Source of the DNA: Shinella sp. H4-D48
Lineage (GTDB): Bacteria > Pseudomonadota > Alphaproteobacteria > Rhizobiales > Rhizobiaceae
DNA: 64,000 nt
Assembly: GCF_022637395.1 (NCBI RefSeq)
Contig: NZ_CP093338.1
Span: 806,001-870,000 of the forward strand
Direction: 5' to 3'
Made by a program: the position numbers and the translations under genes. Shown here one piece after another: positions 52,867 to 63,384 of the stretch; position 1 is the stretch's first letter, and each line of letters opens with the position of its first letter. Under the pieces are notes generated by a model. The model worked only from the letters and a program-made list of their open reading frames with translations. It ran no database searches and had not been told where the DNA came from.

Positions 52867-53871
52867 TCAGGCGGCCTCAAGGGCCGTAAGTTGTTCGAAA
52901 AGCAGGTGGGGCAGGGTGATGCCCTCGGCCATTGCAGCGGCCCGGCGGCTGCGCGCGCCGTCGCCGGGAACGGCGACCGGTCTTGCAGCGTCGAGCGGGC
53001 GGGAGAGCCGCAGGCCGTCGAGATAGGCCGTCAGCGCAGACGCCGCGCCTTTACCGGCCTCCGGGTCGATGAGGATGAGAAGGTCGCCCTTATTGGCAGC
53101 ATGATCGTCATCGAGCGTGCCGTGCACGTCCGGCGAAAGGGCCGAGCCGGCAAGGGCGGCCACAAGAAGCTCGATGGCCAGGCCCAGGCCATATCCCTTT
53201 GCATCGCCGAACGGCGCGATGGCGCCAGTCTGCGCGGCGATGGGATCCGCCGTCGGATGTCCGTCCGCATCCACGGCCCAGCCCAGCGGGATCGGCACGC
53301 CACGAAGCGCATGGTTGCGGATCTTGCCCATGGAAACGACGCTGGTGGCGAGATCCAGAACGAAAGGCCGGTCGCCGGAGGGAATGCCGATCGCAATCGG
53401 GTTCGTGCCGAGCATGGCCTTTGTTCCGCCGAAAGGATGAACCAGCGCTTCGCTCGTCGACATGACGATGGCGATGAGCCCGTCTCGGGCGGCGGCCTCC
53501 ACATAGTAGGCGAGCATGCCGATATGGTTGGCGTTGCGAATGGCCGCCACCGCGATTCCCGTTTCCGGCAGGTTCTGCTTGAGGCGGCGCATGGCGTTCA
53601 TCAGCACAACGGGACCGAGGCCGCGCTCGCCATCCACGTCGAGAAGGGCCTGCCGCGACCATGTGCATGCGCCCTGCGCGCGCCCATCCGCCAGACCTTT
53701 CTCAAGGCGTGACAGCAGAAGCGGCAGGCGCTGGAGGCCGTGCGAAGGCAAGCCGCGCAACTCTGCCTCTATCAGAAGGTCGGCTTGCAGGGCGGCGGCT
53801 TGGGGCTCTGCTCCCCGGCTGTCGAGCAGCGCCGTCGCCAGGCTGCGGAGTTGATCGGGCATGATCTTCAT
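52867..53871 (-). CDS. Malate/L-lactate dehydrogenase (LDH2) family oxidoreductase
   Basis: A 334-residue NAD(P)-dependent 2-hydroxy-acid or imine reductase family protein. SHGLQRLP (about 42-49) carries the catalytic histidine; RNANHIGMLAYYVEAAA, FGGTKAMLGTNPIAIGIPS, VLDLATSVVSMGKI and FGDAKGYGLGLAIELLV are characteristic. Members act on malate, lactate, sulfolactate, ureidoglycolate, 2,3-diketogulonate or piperideine-2-carboxylate. Its ribosome-binding site overlaps one arm of an operator-like palindrome. It is the first gene of the minus-strand operon, divergent from a GntR regulator. Confidence 0.92.
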   Translation of the reverse strand: MKIMPDQLRSLATALLDSRGAEPQAAALQADLLIEAELRGLPSHGLQRLPLLLSRLEKGLADGRAQGACTWSRQALLDVDGERGLGPVVLMNAMRRLKQNLPETGIAVAAIRNANHIGMLAYYVEAAARDGLIAIVMSTSEALVHPFGGTKAMLGTNPIAIGIPSGDRPFVLDLATSVVSMGKIRNHALRGVPIPLGWAVDADGHPTADPIAAQTGAIAPFGDAKGYGLGLAIELLVAALAGSALSPDVHGTLDDDHAANKGDLLILIDPEAGKGAASALTAYLDGLRLSRPLDAARPVAVPGDGARSRRAAAMAEGITLPHLLFEQLTALEAA

Positions 53872-53874
53872 TTC

Positions 53875-53921
53875 ATATCCTATATCGGATCATATACGAT
53901 ATTGTATTTGACATAGGATAT
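53875..53921. promoter_or_regulatory. Divergent-promoter palindrome between the Ldh-type and GntR genes
   Basis: ATATCCTAT (53875-53883) and ATAGGATAT (53913-53921) are perfect inverted repeats 29 bases apart in a very AT-rich gap; the left arm contains the minus-strand ribosome-binding site. This suits a GntR dimer controlling both directions. Confidence 0.6.
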
Positions 53922-53943
53922 CTTATTTGCAACAAAAGATCGC

Positions 53944-54653
53944 ATGTCAATAAGCAGTCGGAGAGCAAACGTGGCAATTGCAGCGGAGCGGGAAGGCAAG
54001 GCGCCGGTCATTCGCCCTATCAGCGTCGTGGAAGGTGTTTATGACAGCATCTACCACCGCCTGATGTCGCTGGAGATTGCACCGGGCGCGCGCATTCCCA
54101 TCGACGTTCTCTCCCGCGACCTCGGCGTATCGCAGACCCCGATCCGCGAGGCGCTCAGCCGTCTCGAGCGCGAAGGGCTTGTCCGCAAGGAGCATCTCGT
54201 CGGCTATAGCGCAGCCCCGCAGTGGACGCGCAAGCAGTTCGAGGACCTTTATGCATTCAGGCTGCTGGTCGAGCCCGAGGCGGCGCGGCTTGCCGTCATC
54301 AACATGACGCCCGAAGCGCTGTCGGAGCTGGAAACCTCCGCAGCCGATATGGGCCATGGCGAAGCGCCGGTCGACCGCAACACCCGCTATTCCCGTTTCG
54401 CCCGCGCCGATGCGCAATTCCACGACGCCATTCTCAAGATCGCCGGCAACGAGATCATCCGCAGCACGCTGTCGAACCAGCATGTGCACCTTCATATCTT
54501 CCGACTGATGTTCCACACGCGTGTCACGCAGGAGGCGCTGGAGGAGCATGAAAATCTGCTCGCGGCCTTCCGCTCAGGCGAACCGCAGGCGGCGTACGAT
54601 GCCATGCGTATCCACATCGAGCGCTCGCGCGACCGCCTGCTGTCGGCCTTCGA

Positions 54654-54657
<4 letters not shown>
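53944..54657 (+). CDS. GntR-family regulator, FCD subfamily
   Basis: A regulator of 237 residues if read from ATG 53944; GTG 53971 has a better ribosome-binding site (GGAGA) and would give 228. The winged helix is near 25-85 (LEIAPGARIPIDVLSRDLGVSQTPIREALSRLEREGLV) and the FCD domain near 95-230 (FRLLVEPEAARLAV, ADAQFHDAILKIAGN, HENLLAAFRSGEPQAAYDAM). It is divergent from the dehydrogenase operon and overlaps the ABC ATPase start (ATGA), so it probably regulates both. Confidence 0.9.
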
Positions 54658-56246
<1,589 letters not shown>

Positions 56247-57254
56247 CGACGCCGCCCGCATTCGCTGGGCCGATCTCGCACCCTTCATCGCGCTTGCGCT
56301 GATCGTGCTGTTCGGCGCGCTGGTGAACTCCAATTTCGTGTCGTCGGCGAACCTGATCAACGTGATCACGCGCAGCGCGTTCATCGCGATCATCGCCATC
56401 GGTGCAACCTTTGTGATCTCGTCGGGCGGGCTGGACCTGTCTGTCGGCTCGATGATGGCCTTCGTCACCGGGATCATGATCATGGTGATGAACCATCTGG
56501 CGCCCAACTTCGGCGCCTGGGCCATACCGATGGGCGCCGCGGTCGCGCTGGTCGTCGGGTCGCTTTGCGGCCTCTTCAACGGATTGATCGTGACGGTCGG
56601 GCGCATCGAGCCTTTCATCGTGACGCTCGGCACCATGGGCATCTTCCGCGCCTTCATCACCTTCATGACGGACGGCGGTTCGCTGCCGATCGACCGCAGC
56701 CTGCGCGAGGCCTATCGCCCGGTCTATTTCGGCAGCCTGTTCGGCATTCCCTATCCGGTGCTGATCACCTTCGTCGTCGTGCTCGTCGGGGCGTTCCTGC
56801 TCTACAAGACGAAGTTCGGCCGCCGTCTGACATCGGCGGGCTCGAATGTCGAGGTCGCGCGCTTTTCGGGCGTCAATGTCGCTGCCGTGCGCACCATGGC
56901 CTACGTCATCCAGGGCATCTGCGTGGCCGTCGCCGCCATCTGCTACGTGCCGCGGCTCGGCGCCGCGACGCCCACCACGGGACAGCTTTGGGAATTGCAG
57001 GTCATCACGGCTGTCGTCATCGGCGGAACGTTGCTGCGCGGAGGGCGCGGACGCATCGGCGGCACCGTCGCCGGCGCGCTGATCCTCGAGGTCATCGCCA
57101 ATGTCATGGTCCTGTCGGACATGGTCTCGGAATACCTGGTCGCCGCCGTTCAGGGCGCGATCATCATCATCGCCATGCTGGCGCACCGCTTTACCGCCAA
57201 CCGCTGATCTCGGCCCCAGGTCGAGACCGGCACTGACTTCAAAAGGAGGAGAAA

Positions 57255-58223
57255 ATGAAGTCTATCATGCAGAAAGCCGCACTGTTGCTGTCAACAGTTG
57301 CACTGACGATCGCCCTGCCGCTCGGCAGCGCACAGGCCGAAGACGCCAAGGTAACGATCGCCGTTTCGATACCGGCGGCGACCCACGGCTGGACGGGGGG
57401 CGTGGTCTACCACGCCGAGCAGGCCGAAAAGGAAATCGAGGCCGCGTTCCCGAACATCGACGTCGTCCTGTCCACGGCATCCTCTGCAACCGCGCAGGTT
57501 TCCGCGCTGGAAGACCTCTCGGCGAGCCGCAAGCTCGACGCGCTCGTCATCCTGCCCTTCACGTCGGAGGAACTGACAGGGCCGGTCGAGCAGATCAAGC
57601 AGAAGGGCACCTTCATCTCGGTCGTCGACCGCGGCCTGACGGACCCGGCGGTGCAGGATCTCTATGTCGCCGGTGACAATATCGCGGTGGGTGCCAACAC
57701 CGCGCACTGGCTGGTCGACAAGCTCGGCGGCGAAGGGCAGATCGTCGTGCTGCGCGGCATTCCGACTGTCATCGACGACGAGCGTATCAAGGGCTTCTCG
57801 GATGTCATCGCCAAGTCCAACATCAAGATCCTCGACATCCAGTATGCCAACTGGAACCAGGACGAAGCGTTCAAGCTGATGCAGGACTATCTGGCGAAAT
57901 ATCCGAAGATCGATGCCGTCTGGGCCAATGACGACGACATGCTGCTCGGCGTGCTCGAGGCCGTCGACAATGCCGGCCGCAAGGACATCAAATATGCGCT
58001 CGGCGGCAACGGCATGAAGCAGGTCATCGAGATGGTGAAGGAGAAGAACGAGCGCACACCGATCTCGACACCCTATCCGCCGTCGATGATAAAGTCGGCC
58101 ATCTACATGACGGCCGCCCAGTTCGCAGGACAGGCGCCGATGCGCGGCTCCTTCCTGCTCGGCGCGCCGCTCATCACGCCGGAGAATGCGGACCAGTTCT
58201 ACTTCCCCGCATCCCCGTTCTGA
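57255..58223 (+). CDS. Ribose-type sugar ABC transporter, binding protein
   Basis: A 322-residue periplasmic binding protein. The signal peptide MKSIMQKAALLLSTVALTIALPLGSAQA (about 28 residues) precedes a mature part starting EDAKVTIAVSIPAATHGW. Type I fold landmarks are LDALVILPFTSEELTGPVEQ, ISVVDRGL, KYPKIDAVWANDDDMLLG. AAAAGGAGGAG is a very strong ribosome-binding site, in line with high binding-protein demand. The hairpin at 58234-58255 follows. Confidence 0.92.
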   Translation: MKSIMQKAALLLSTVALTIALPLGSAQAEDAKVTIAVSIPAATHGWTGGVVYHAEQAEKEIEAAFPNIDVVLSTASSATAQVSALEDLSASRKLDALVILPFTSEELTGPVEQIKQKGTFISVVDRGLTDPAVQDLYVAGDNIAVGANTAHWLVDKLGGEGQIVVLRGIPTVIDDERIKGFSDVIAKSNIKILDIQYANWNQDEAFKLMQDYLAKYPKIDAVWANDDDMLLGVLEAVDNAGRKDIKYALGGNGMKQVIEMVKEKNERTPISTPYPPSMIKSAIYMTAAQFAGQAPMRGSFLLGAPLITPENADQFYFPASPF

Positions 58224-58233
58224 TCGCAGACCC

Positions 58234-58255
58234 GTGCCCGGCTTCGGCCGGGCAC
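58234..58255 (+). repeat. Intercistronic UUCG-loop hairpin after the binding-protein gene
   Basis: GTGCCCGGC (58234-58242) and GCCGGGCAC (58247-58255) close a TTCG tetraloop, an exceptionally stable RNA hairpin. No T run follows, so the DJ-1 gene downstream can still be read. Confidence 0.65.
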
Positions 58256-58286
58256 ACCACGACAACCACGTACAAGGAGACAAGAC

Positions 58287-58874
58287 ATGAGCGGCAAGAA
58301 AATCCTCATGCTGACCGGCGAATTCACCGAGGAATACGAAATCTACGTCTACCAGCAGGGGATGGAGGCTGTCGGCCACACGGTGCACGTCGTGTGCCCG
58401 GACAAGAAGGCCGGTGACCGCATCAAGACCTCGCTGCACGATTTCGAAGGCGACCAGACCTATACCGAAAAGCTCGGCCACTATGCCGACATCAACAAGA
58501 CCTTTTCCGAAGTGCGCGTCGAGGAATATGACGCCGTTTACGCCGCCGGCGGACGCGGCCCGGAATATATCCGCACAGACAAGCGCGTGCAGGACATGGT
58601 GCGCCATTTCCACGAGACCGGAAAGCCGATCTTCACCATCTGCCACGGCGTGCAGATCCTGATGGCCGTGCCCGGCGTGCTGAAGGGCAAGAAGGTCGCC
58701 GGCCTCGGCGCCTGCGAGCCCGAAGTGACCGCCGTCGGCGGCATCTATATCGACGTAAAGCCCACCGAGGCCTATGTCGATGGCAACATGGTCTCGGCAA
58801 AGGGCTGGACCGGTCTCGCCGCCTTCATGCGCGAGTGCCTGAACGTGCTCGGCACGAAGATCACGCACAGCTGA
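58287..58874 (+). CDS. DJ-1/PfpI family protein
   Basis: A 195-residue single-domain protein of the DJ-1/PfpI class. The nucleophile is C119 in FTICHGVQILM, with E17 near the N-terminus (EFTEEYEIYVYQQ) as the acidic partner and H120 next to the cysteine. The family includes chaperones, glyoxalase III, deglycases and isonitrile hydratases, so the activity is open. AAGGAGA precedes the ATG. It is the last gene of the importer unit and ends before an intrinsic terminator. Confidence 0.9.
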   Translation: MSGKKILMLTGEFTEEYEIYVYQQGMEAVGHTVHVVCPDKKAGDRIKTSLHDFEGDQTYTEKLGHYADINKTFSEVRVEEYDAVYAAGGRGPEYIRTDKRVQDMVRHFHETGKPIFTICHGVQILMAVPGVLKGKKVAGLGACEPEVTAVGGIYIDVKPTEAYVDGNMVSAKGWTGLAAFMRECLNVLGTKITHS

Positions 58875-58894
58875 TCGCCCGATCGGTACGCACA

Positions 58895-58920
58895 CCCCGG
58901 GTTCAATGCCCGGGGTTTTG
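58895..58920 (+). terminator. Intrinsic terminator after the DJ-1 gene
   Basis: ACCCCGGG (58895-58902) pairs with CCCGGGGT (58910-58917) across TTCAATG and runs straight into TTTT. This is the clearest intrinsic terminator in the window and ends the 53.9-58.9 kb unit. Confidence 0.8.
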
Positions 58921-59061
58921 CCGTTTGCTGCCTCGTCACAGGCTAAGCCATTCTGCAAGGAAATTCTATGGATTTGCAGGACAATAGGAGGGACTTTCTT
59001 ATCTTTCGCGGCCTTCGCGCGCATCATCGCAAGCATTCCGATTTGCGAAGGAGATTGCGCG

Positions 59062-59688
59062 ATGCGCTCGATCGATATTCCGCTAGATACGCTGATCCTG
59101 CCGGGCCTCAACGGTTCGCCGGAGGCCCACTGGCAGCGGCACTGGGTGCGTGATAATCCGCAAAGCCGCGTGGTCGAGCAATATGACTGGACCTGCCCGG
59201 AGCGACAGAGCTGGCTCGGCCGTGTGGAAGAAGATATCGAGCGGGTGGGCCATGACGTCTGGCTGGTCGCCCACAGCCTCGGCTGCGTGCTGGCCGCGCA
59301 TCTCGCACAGAGCCCCATCGCGTCCCGCATTCGCGGTGCGCTGCTCGTCGCGCCCTGCGACCTCGACACGACGGAAACGATGCATCCCTGTATCATCCGG
59401 TTCGGCACGATGCCGACAGCGCGCCTGCCGTTCCCCTCTCTTGTCGTCGGCAGCCTGAACGATCCCTACATGCCGGTCTCCCGGCTCAAGAAGACAGCGG
59501 ACGACTGGGGCAGCGATCTGATCGATATCGGCGAGGCCGGCCACATCAATATCGCGAGCGGCTTCGGCCGCTGGGCTGCGGGCTACGACTTCCTCGAACT
59601 TCTGAAAGAACGTGCGGCCTTCGCCGCAACGAAAGACGGCCGCCTGTTTTCGGCGGCCGTGTCGAATACCGGACTGATGCTCAATTGA
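59062..59688 (+). CDS. RBBP9/YdeN-family serine hydrolase
   Basis: A 208-residue small alpha/beta hydrolase. The N-terminal TLILPGLNGSPEAHWQRHW and nucleophile elbow AHSLGC (S72) identify the RBBP9/YdeN family; the acid is in SLNDPYMP and the histidine in GEAGHINIASGFG. ATG 59062 has AAGGAG upstream; longer in-frame starts contain non-coding sequence. Substrates of bacterial members are unknown. Its last codons form half of a palindrome shared with the convergent tauC gene. Confidence 0.88.
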   Translation: MRSIDIPLDTLILPGLNGSPEAHWQRHWVRDNPQSRVVEQYDWTCPERQSWLGRVEEDIERVGHDVWLVAHSLGCVLAAHLAQSPIASRIRGALLVAPCDLDTTETMHPCIIRFGTMPTARLPFPSLVVGSLNDPYMPVSRLKKTADDWGSDLIDIGEAGHINIASGFGRWAAGYDFLELLKERAAFAATKDGRLFSAAVSNTGLMLN

Positions 59689-59695
59689 GCATCAG
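59674..59695. repeat. Perfect 22-base palindrome at a convergent gene junction
   Basis: The half-site CTGATGCTCAA is followed at once by its exact complement, covering both stop codons (59686-59688 plus, 59692-59694 minus). With no loop and no T tract, an RNA hairpin would need to open a few central pairs. It may be a bidirectional barrier or a protein site. Confidence 0.65.
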
Positions 59696-60534
59696 CGATG
59701 CGCCGCCCACGGCACCAGCCGACGCTCGATCAGCCGCGCGAGGAATTCCAGCAGGATAGCGATCAGGGCGATCACGACGATGCCGGCAATCACGATATCG
59801 GTGACGAGAAACTGCGCGGCCGACTGGATCATGAAGCCGATGCCGCTCGTTGCGGCGACAAGTTCAGCCGCGACCAGCGTCGTCCAGCCGGCGCCGAGCG
59901 CGATGCGCACGCCCGTCAGAATCGACGGCACGGCGCTTGGGAGGACGACCTCGGCCAGCACCTGCCGCCTTGTGGCGCCAAGCGAGCGCGCCGCGTTCAC
60001 GTGATCCTTCGAGACGGAGCGCACGCCGGCGGAGGTCGAAAGAATGATCGACGGCAGCATGGAAAGCGCGATCACCGTGATCTTCGACGCCTCACCGATG
60101 CCGACCCAGATGATGATGAGCGGAAGATAGGCAAGCGGCGGCAGCGGGCGCAGAAATTCCACGATGGGATCGAGAATGCCGCGTCCGACGCGACTGGTGC
60201 CGATGGCGATACCGGCGGGTATGCCGATCAGGATCGATGCGATCAGCGCGCCGAAGATGCGGTAGAGACTGGCGCCGACATGCTCGGCGAGCGTCGCATC
60301 GACGAAGCCCGTCACAATGAGATTGTAAAGCGCAATGACGACCTGCCGGGGCGAGGGCAGGAAGACGGGCGAAACGAGCGCATAGTATGACGCCAGCGCC
60401 CAAACGCCGATGATTGCTGTGATTGTAATCGCGGAAATGACGGCGACGGGAACGGGACGTCCGGCCGACGCCTTTTCTCCGATTTCAGCGTCGGTCGCGG
60501 GGGCGAGGGTTTCGATATCGGTGGAAAATGTCAT
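59692..60534 (-). CDS. tauC: Taurine/sulfonate ABC transporter, permease
   Basis: A 280-residue permease of the TauC/SsuC type with about six membrane segments (PVAVISAITITAIIGVWALASYYAL first). The EAA loop region is NAARSLGATRRQVLAEVVLPSAVPSILTGVRIALGAGWTTLVAAELVAA, and PLPPLAYLPLIIIWVGIGEASKI is also typical. It overlaps the ATPase gene by ATGA. TauC is preferred over SsuC because the binding protein is clearly TauA-like. Confidence 0.9.
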   Translation of the reverse strand: MTFSTDIETLAPATDAEIGEKASAGRPVPVAVISAITITAIIGVWALASYYALVSPVFLPSPRQVVIALYNLIVTGFVDATLAEHVGASLYRIFGALIASILIGIPAGIAIGTSRVGRGILDPIVEFLRPLPPLAYLPLIIIWVGIGEASKITVIALSMLPSIILSTSAGVRSVSKDHVNAARSLGATRRQVLAEVVLPSAVPSILTGVRIALGAGWTTLVAAELVAATSGIGFMIQSAAQFLVTDIVIAGIVVIALIAILLEFLARLIERRLVPWAAHR

Positions 60535-61337
60535 GCCGCGAGCTCCTCGTCGTCACCGGAATGGATAAGGCCGGTCAGCCCGGCGTGCATGCGCTTGAAG
60601 AGCGGCGAGGCTTTCACGGCCGCGACAGAAGCGCCCGCGCGCACCTCGGCGTTGAAGCCGGCCTCGATTTCGGCGGTAAGGCGGCCCGGATTGGGAGACA
60701 GCACGACGACACGTGTGCCGAGCAGCAGCGCCTCCTCGATGCTGTGGGTGATCAGAAGCGCGCCCGCACCGCTTTCGGCCTTGATGCGCAGCAGGAATTC
60801 CTGCATGCGCGTGCGGGTCAAGGCATCGAGCGCGCCGAGTGGTTCGTCCAGCAACAGGAAGCGCGGTTCGGCCGCGAGCGCCCGCGCGATGCCGACGCGC
60901 TGGCGCATCCCGCCCGACAGTTCCCAGATGTTGCGGTCGCCGGCATCCGCCAGTCCGACACGGTCGAGCAGCGCCTGCGCACGCGCGCGCCGCTCCGCAA
61001 GCGGCACACCTTTGAGTTTGAGAGGAAAGGCGACATTGTTGAGCGCATCGAGCCAGGGGTAGAGCGCATCGTCCTGGAAGACGACAGCGCGGTCGGCACC
61101 CGGCCCGCGCACCGGCACGCCGTCCACGGTGATCGTACCTGCGCTCGGTGCCAGGAAGCCGGCCGCGAGGTTGAGCAGGCTTGTCTTGCCTGAGCCCGAG
61201 CGGCCGATGACGGCCACGAGTTCATCCGAGGCGACCTGCAGGTTGATGCCGTCGAGGACACGCTTTTCAACCGCGCCCTTGCGGCCCGGCTGCGGCGGAT
61301 AACGCAGCGACACGTCGCGGAATGTCAGGATGCTCAT
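60531..61337 (-). CDS. tauB: Taurine/sulfonate ABC transporter, ATP-binding protein
   Basis: A 268-residue ABC ATPase. Walker A is GRSGSGKTS (about 44-52), the Q-loop VFQDDALYPWLDALNNV, the signature LSGGMRQRVGIARAL, Walker B FLLLDEPLGALD and the H-loop THSIEEA. FQDDALYPWL is characteristic of TauB/SsuB-type ATPases. The start follows the tauA stop by 88 bases and the stop overlaps tauC. Confidence 0.92.
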   Translation of the reverse strand: MSILTFRDVSLRYPPQPGRKGAVEKRVLDGINLQVASDELVAVIGRSGSGKTSLLNLAAGFLAPSAGTITVDGVPVRGPGADRAVVFQDDALYPWLDALNNVAFPLKLKGVPLAERRARAQALLDRVGLADAGDRNIWELSGGMRQRVGIARALAAEPRFLLLDEPLGALDALTRTRMQEFLLRIKAESGAGALLITHSIEEALLLGTRVVVLSPNPGRLTAEIEAGFNAEVRAGASVAAVKASPLFKRMHAGLTGLIHSGDDEELAA

Positions 61338-61425
61338 GAAACCTCCGGAAAGGAAAGGGGTTCAGCCGGTGGCCCGGCGGCGCATTTGCGCGACCGGGCC
61401 ATCTCCGCCGCAGGATTGTCGCGCG

Positions 61426-62430
61426 TCAGTTGACGAGCTTTGCCGCATCCGTCACCCAGCGGGTGGAGACGTAGGGCTTGTAGTCGGACAGCGCGGCCGG
61501 GATCTTGCCCTGCTCCAGCAGGAAGGCCGACGTATCGGCCACCGCCTTCACCGTTCCGCCACCCAAAAGCGGCTCGCCGGCCTGCTCTTCGAGCGTCGGG
61601 AAAATATAGCCCTTGAGCAGGGCGGGGACCTCATCCTGCTTGGCGCCGGTGAGACGGGCGATCTTTTCGGCTTCCGGCGACGTGGCGTTCCACGCATCCG
61701 GGTTGGCGCGATAGGCCGCCGTCGCGTCGCCAGTCACCTTGACGAAGGCCGTCACGACATCGGGATGTTCTTCCGCAAACTTCTTGCTGACGATCCAGGC
61801 GTCGAAGGTCGGGCCGCCCCATTCGGCGACATCCGCGGAGGTCGCCAGCACCTTGCCGCTCTTTTTCAGCTGTGCCAGCACCGGATCCCAGACATAGGCG
61901 CCTTCGATATCGCCGCGTTCCCAGGCGGCTGCGATTTCCGGCGGGCGCAGGTTGAGGATCTCGACCGACTTGGGATCGACATTCCAGTGCTTGAGCGCGG
62001 TCAGGAGGCTGTAATGCGCGGTGGAGACGAAGGGCGTCGCGATCTTCTTGCCGACCAGGTCTTCCGACTTTTCGACCGACTTGACGGCGAGCGCCTCGGC
62101 TTCGCTGATCAGCCCGACGACGAAGATCGCCTCGATGGGCAATTCACGGCTTGCTGCGGCCGCAAGCGGCGAAGAACCGACATAGCCGATATCGAGCGAG
62201 CCGGATGCAATCGCGGCGATGACATCGGCACCGCCGTCAAACTTTTGCCAGTTGATCTTGGCGCCGGTCGCCTTCTCGTACGTGCCGTCGGCCTGCGGTA
62301 CACGCGAGGGCTCGACAATGGGCTGATAGCCGATATTGAGCGTCACATCGGCGGCGTGGGCGGTGCTGAACGACGTCGCCATCGCAAGGGCGGCGGTGGC
62401 GGCCAGCAGGGTCCTGCGGGTAATGGTCAT
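61426..62430 (-). CDS. tauA: Taurine ABC transporter, binding protein
   Basis: A 334-residue periplasmic protein. The signal MTITRRTLLAATAALAMATSFSTAHA is cut near residue 26. The mature protein follows E. coli TauA closely: WQKFDGGADVIAAIASG, IGYVGSSPLAAAAS, KIATPFVSTAHYSLLTALKHW, RPPEIAAAWERGDIEGAYVWDP and AEWGGPTFDAWIV. ATG 62430 is preferred to an upstream in-frame start. It leads tauA-tauB-tauC; no tauD dioxygenase is in the window, so use of the imported sulfonate must depend on genes elsewhere or on other desulfonation. Confidence 0.94.
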   Translation of the reverse strand: MTITRRTLLAATAALAMATSFSTAHAADVTLNIGYQPIVEPSRVPQADGTYEKATGAKINWQKFDGGADVIAAIASGSLDIGYVGSSPLAAAASRELPIEAIFVVGLISEAEALAVKSVEKSEDLVGKKIATPFVSTAHYSLLTALKHWNVDPKSVEILNLRPPEIAAAWERGDIEGAYVWDPVLAQLKKSGKVLATSADVAEWGGPTFDAWIVSKKFAEEHPDVVTAFVKVTGDATAAYRANPDAWNATSPEAEKIARLTGAKQDEVPALLKGYIFPTLEEQAGEPLLGGGTVKAVADTSAFLLEQGKIPAALSDYKPYVSTRWVTDAAKLVN

Positions 62431-62896
62431 GGTCCTCTCCTCAAATTGCCGTCGCCCTGTCTTTGCGGGCCGGTCACTCAAAGCTACATAATCAATAATT
62501 TTAGTAGAGAAATTTTCGCCTCAATCTTGATGGCTAGCCGCGATTGCTTTTGCGTTTTGCACGCGCGCCGTGAAAACCGGGTCGAGCAATGCTTATGACG
62601 GCGCAACGGCAGGCATCAGGCGGCACCGGCCACGGGAAATCGCCAAAGATGGTGCCGAATGGGCACGGATCGCATGAAAACGACCTAAGAGCTTGACACA
62701 AGCACCAATTTTCTTGCGGCCCATGCCGTAAATAAATTATACCGTTTTTATATGTTTTTCGCACTTCGGTGCCTAGAATGAGCCGGAATCACCCGTCAAC
62801 GGGGAACCGGTCGATCTTCCCGAAGACGACGAGGAAACGCGGCGTGCGCGAACATGCGGCACGTGACGCATAGGTGCTGATGGAAAGCAGGCAAGA
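62431..62896. promoter_or_regulatory. Divergent promoter region between tauA and the Rrf2 regulator
   Basis: This 466-base gap has no accepted gene. AT-rich stretches lie near 62484-62515 (ahead of tauA on the minus strand) and near 62727-62755 (ahead of the Rrf2 gene), with a TTGACA at about 62694. A small GCAC-TTCG-GTGC hairpin occurs near 62762. No clear long operator dyad was found by eye. Confidence 0.5.
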
Positions 62897-63364
62897 ATGC
62901 TGACGAAAAAGGGAAAATACGGTCTGAAGGCCCTTGTGGACCTCGCACGGCTTCAGCCGGGCGAAACGGCTTTCGTCAGCGAAATCGCTCTGCGCAACAA
63001 TATCCCGAAGAAGTTTCTCGACACGATCCTTCTGGAACTGCGCAATGCCGGCATGCTGCGCTCCAAGAAGGGCCCGGGCGGCGGTTATTCGCTCTCACAT
63101 CAAGCATCCGAGATTCGTATCGGCCACGCAATCCGCGTTCTCGACGGCCCGCTGGCGCCCATCCGCTGTGCCAGCCGCACGGCCTATGAGGCCTGCGAGG
63201 ACTGTGCCGATCCGGAGACCTGTCAGGTCCGCCGCGCCATGACGGATGTCCGCGACGCCATCGCTTCCATCCTAGACACGATGACGCTCGAGCAGTTCGT
63301 TGCGGTGCCGGGCGCCGCGGCGATCATCGAGGACGAAGATGGGCGCGAGCAGCTGGTTGGCTGA
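62897..63364 (+). CDS. Rrf2-family regulator with four cysteines
   Basis: A 155-residue Rrf2 regulator. The winged helix is at 1-65 (MLTKKGKYGLKALVDLARL, NNIPKKFLDTILLELRNAGMLRSKKGPGGGYSL). Cysteines C91, C100, C103 and C109 (RCASRTAYEACEDCADPETC) fall where IscR, NsrR and RsrR bind Fe-S clusters, though the number and spacing differ from IscR. It is divergent from tauABC and convergent with an acyl-CoA-dehydrogenase-like gene, so a role in sulfur or redox-linked control is plausible. Cofactor binding is inferred. Confidence 0.88.
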   Translation: MLTKKGKYGLKALVDLARLQPGETAFVSEIALRNNIPKKFLDTILLELRNAGMLRSKKGPGGGYSLSHQASEIRIGHAIRVLDGPLAPIRCASRTAYEACEDCADPETCQVRRAMTDVRDAIASILDTMTLEQFVAVPGAAAIIEDEDGREQLVG

Positions 63365-63384
63365 TTAGGACGGCGGAGCTGGCC

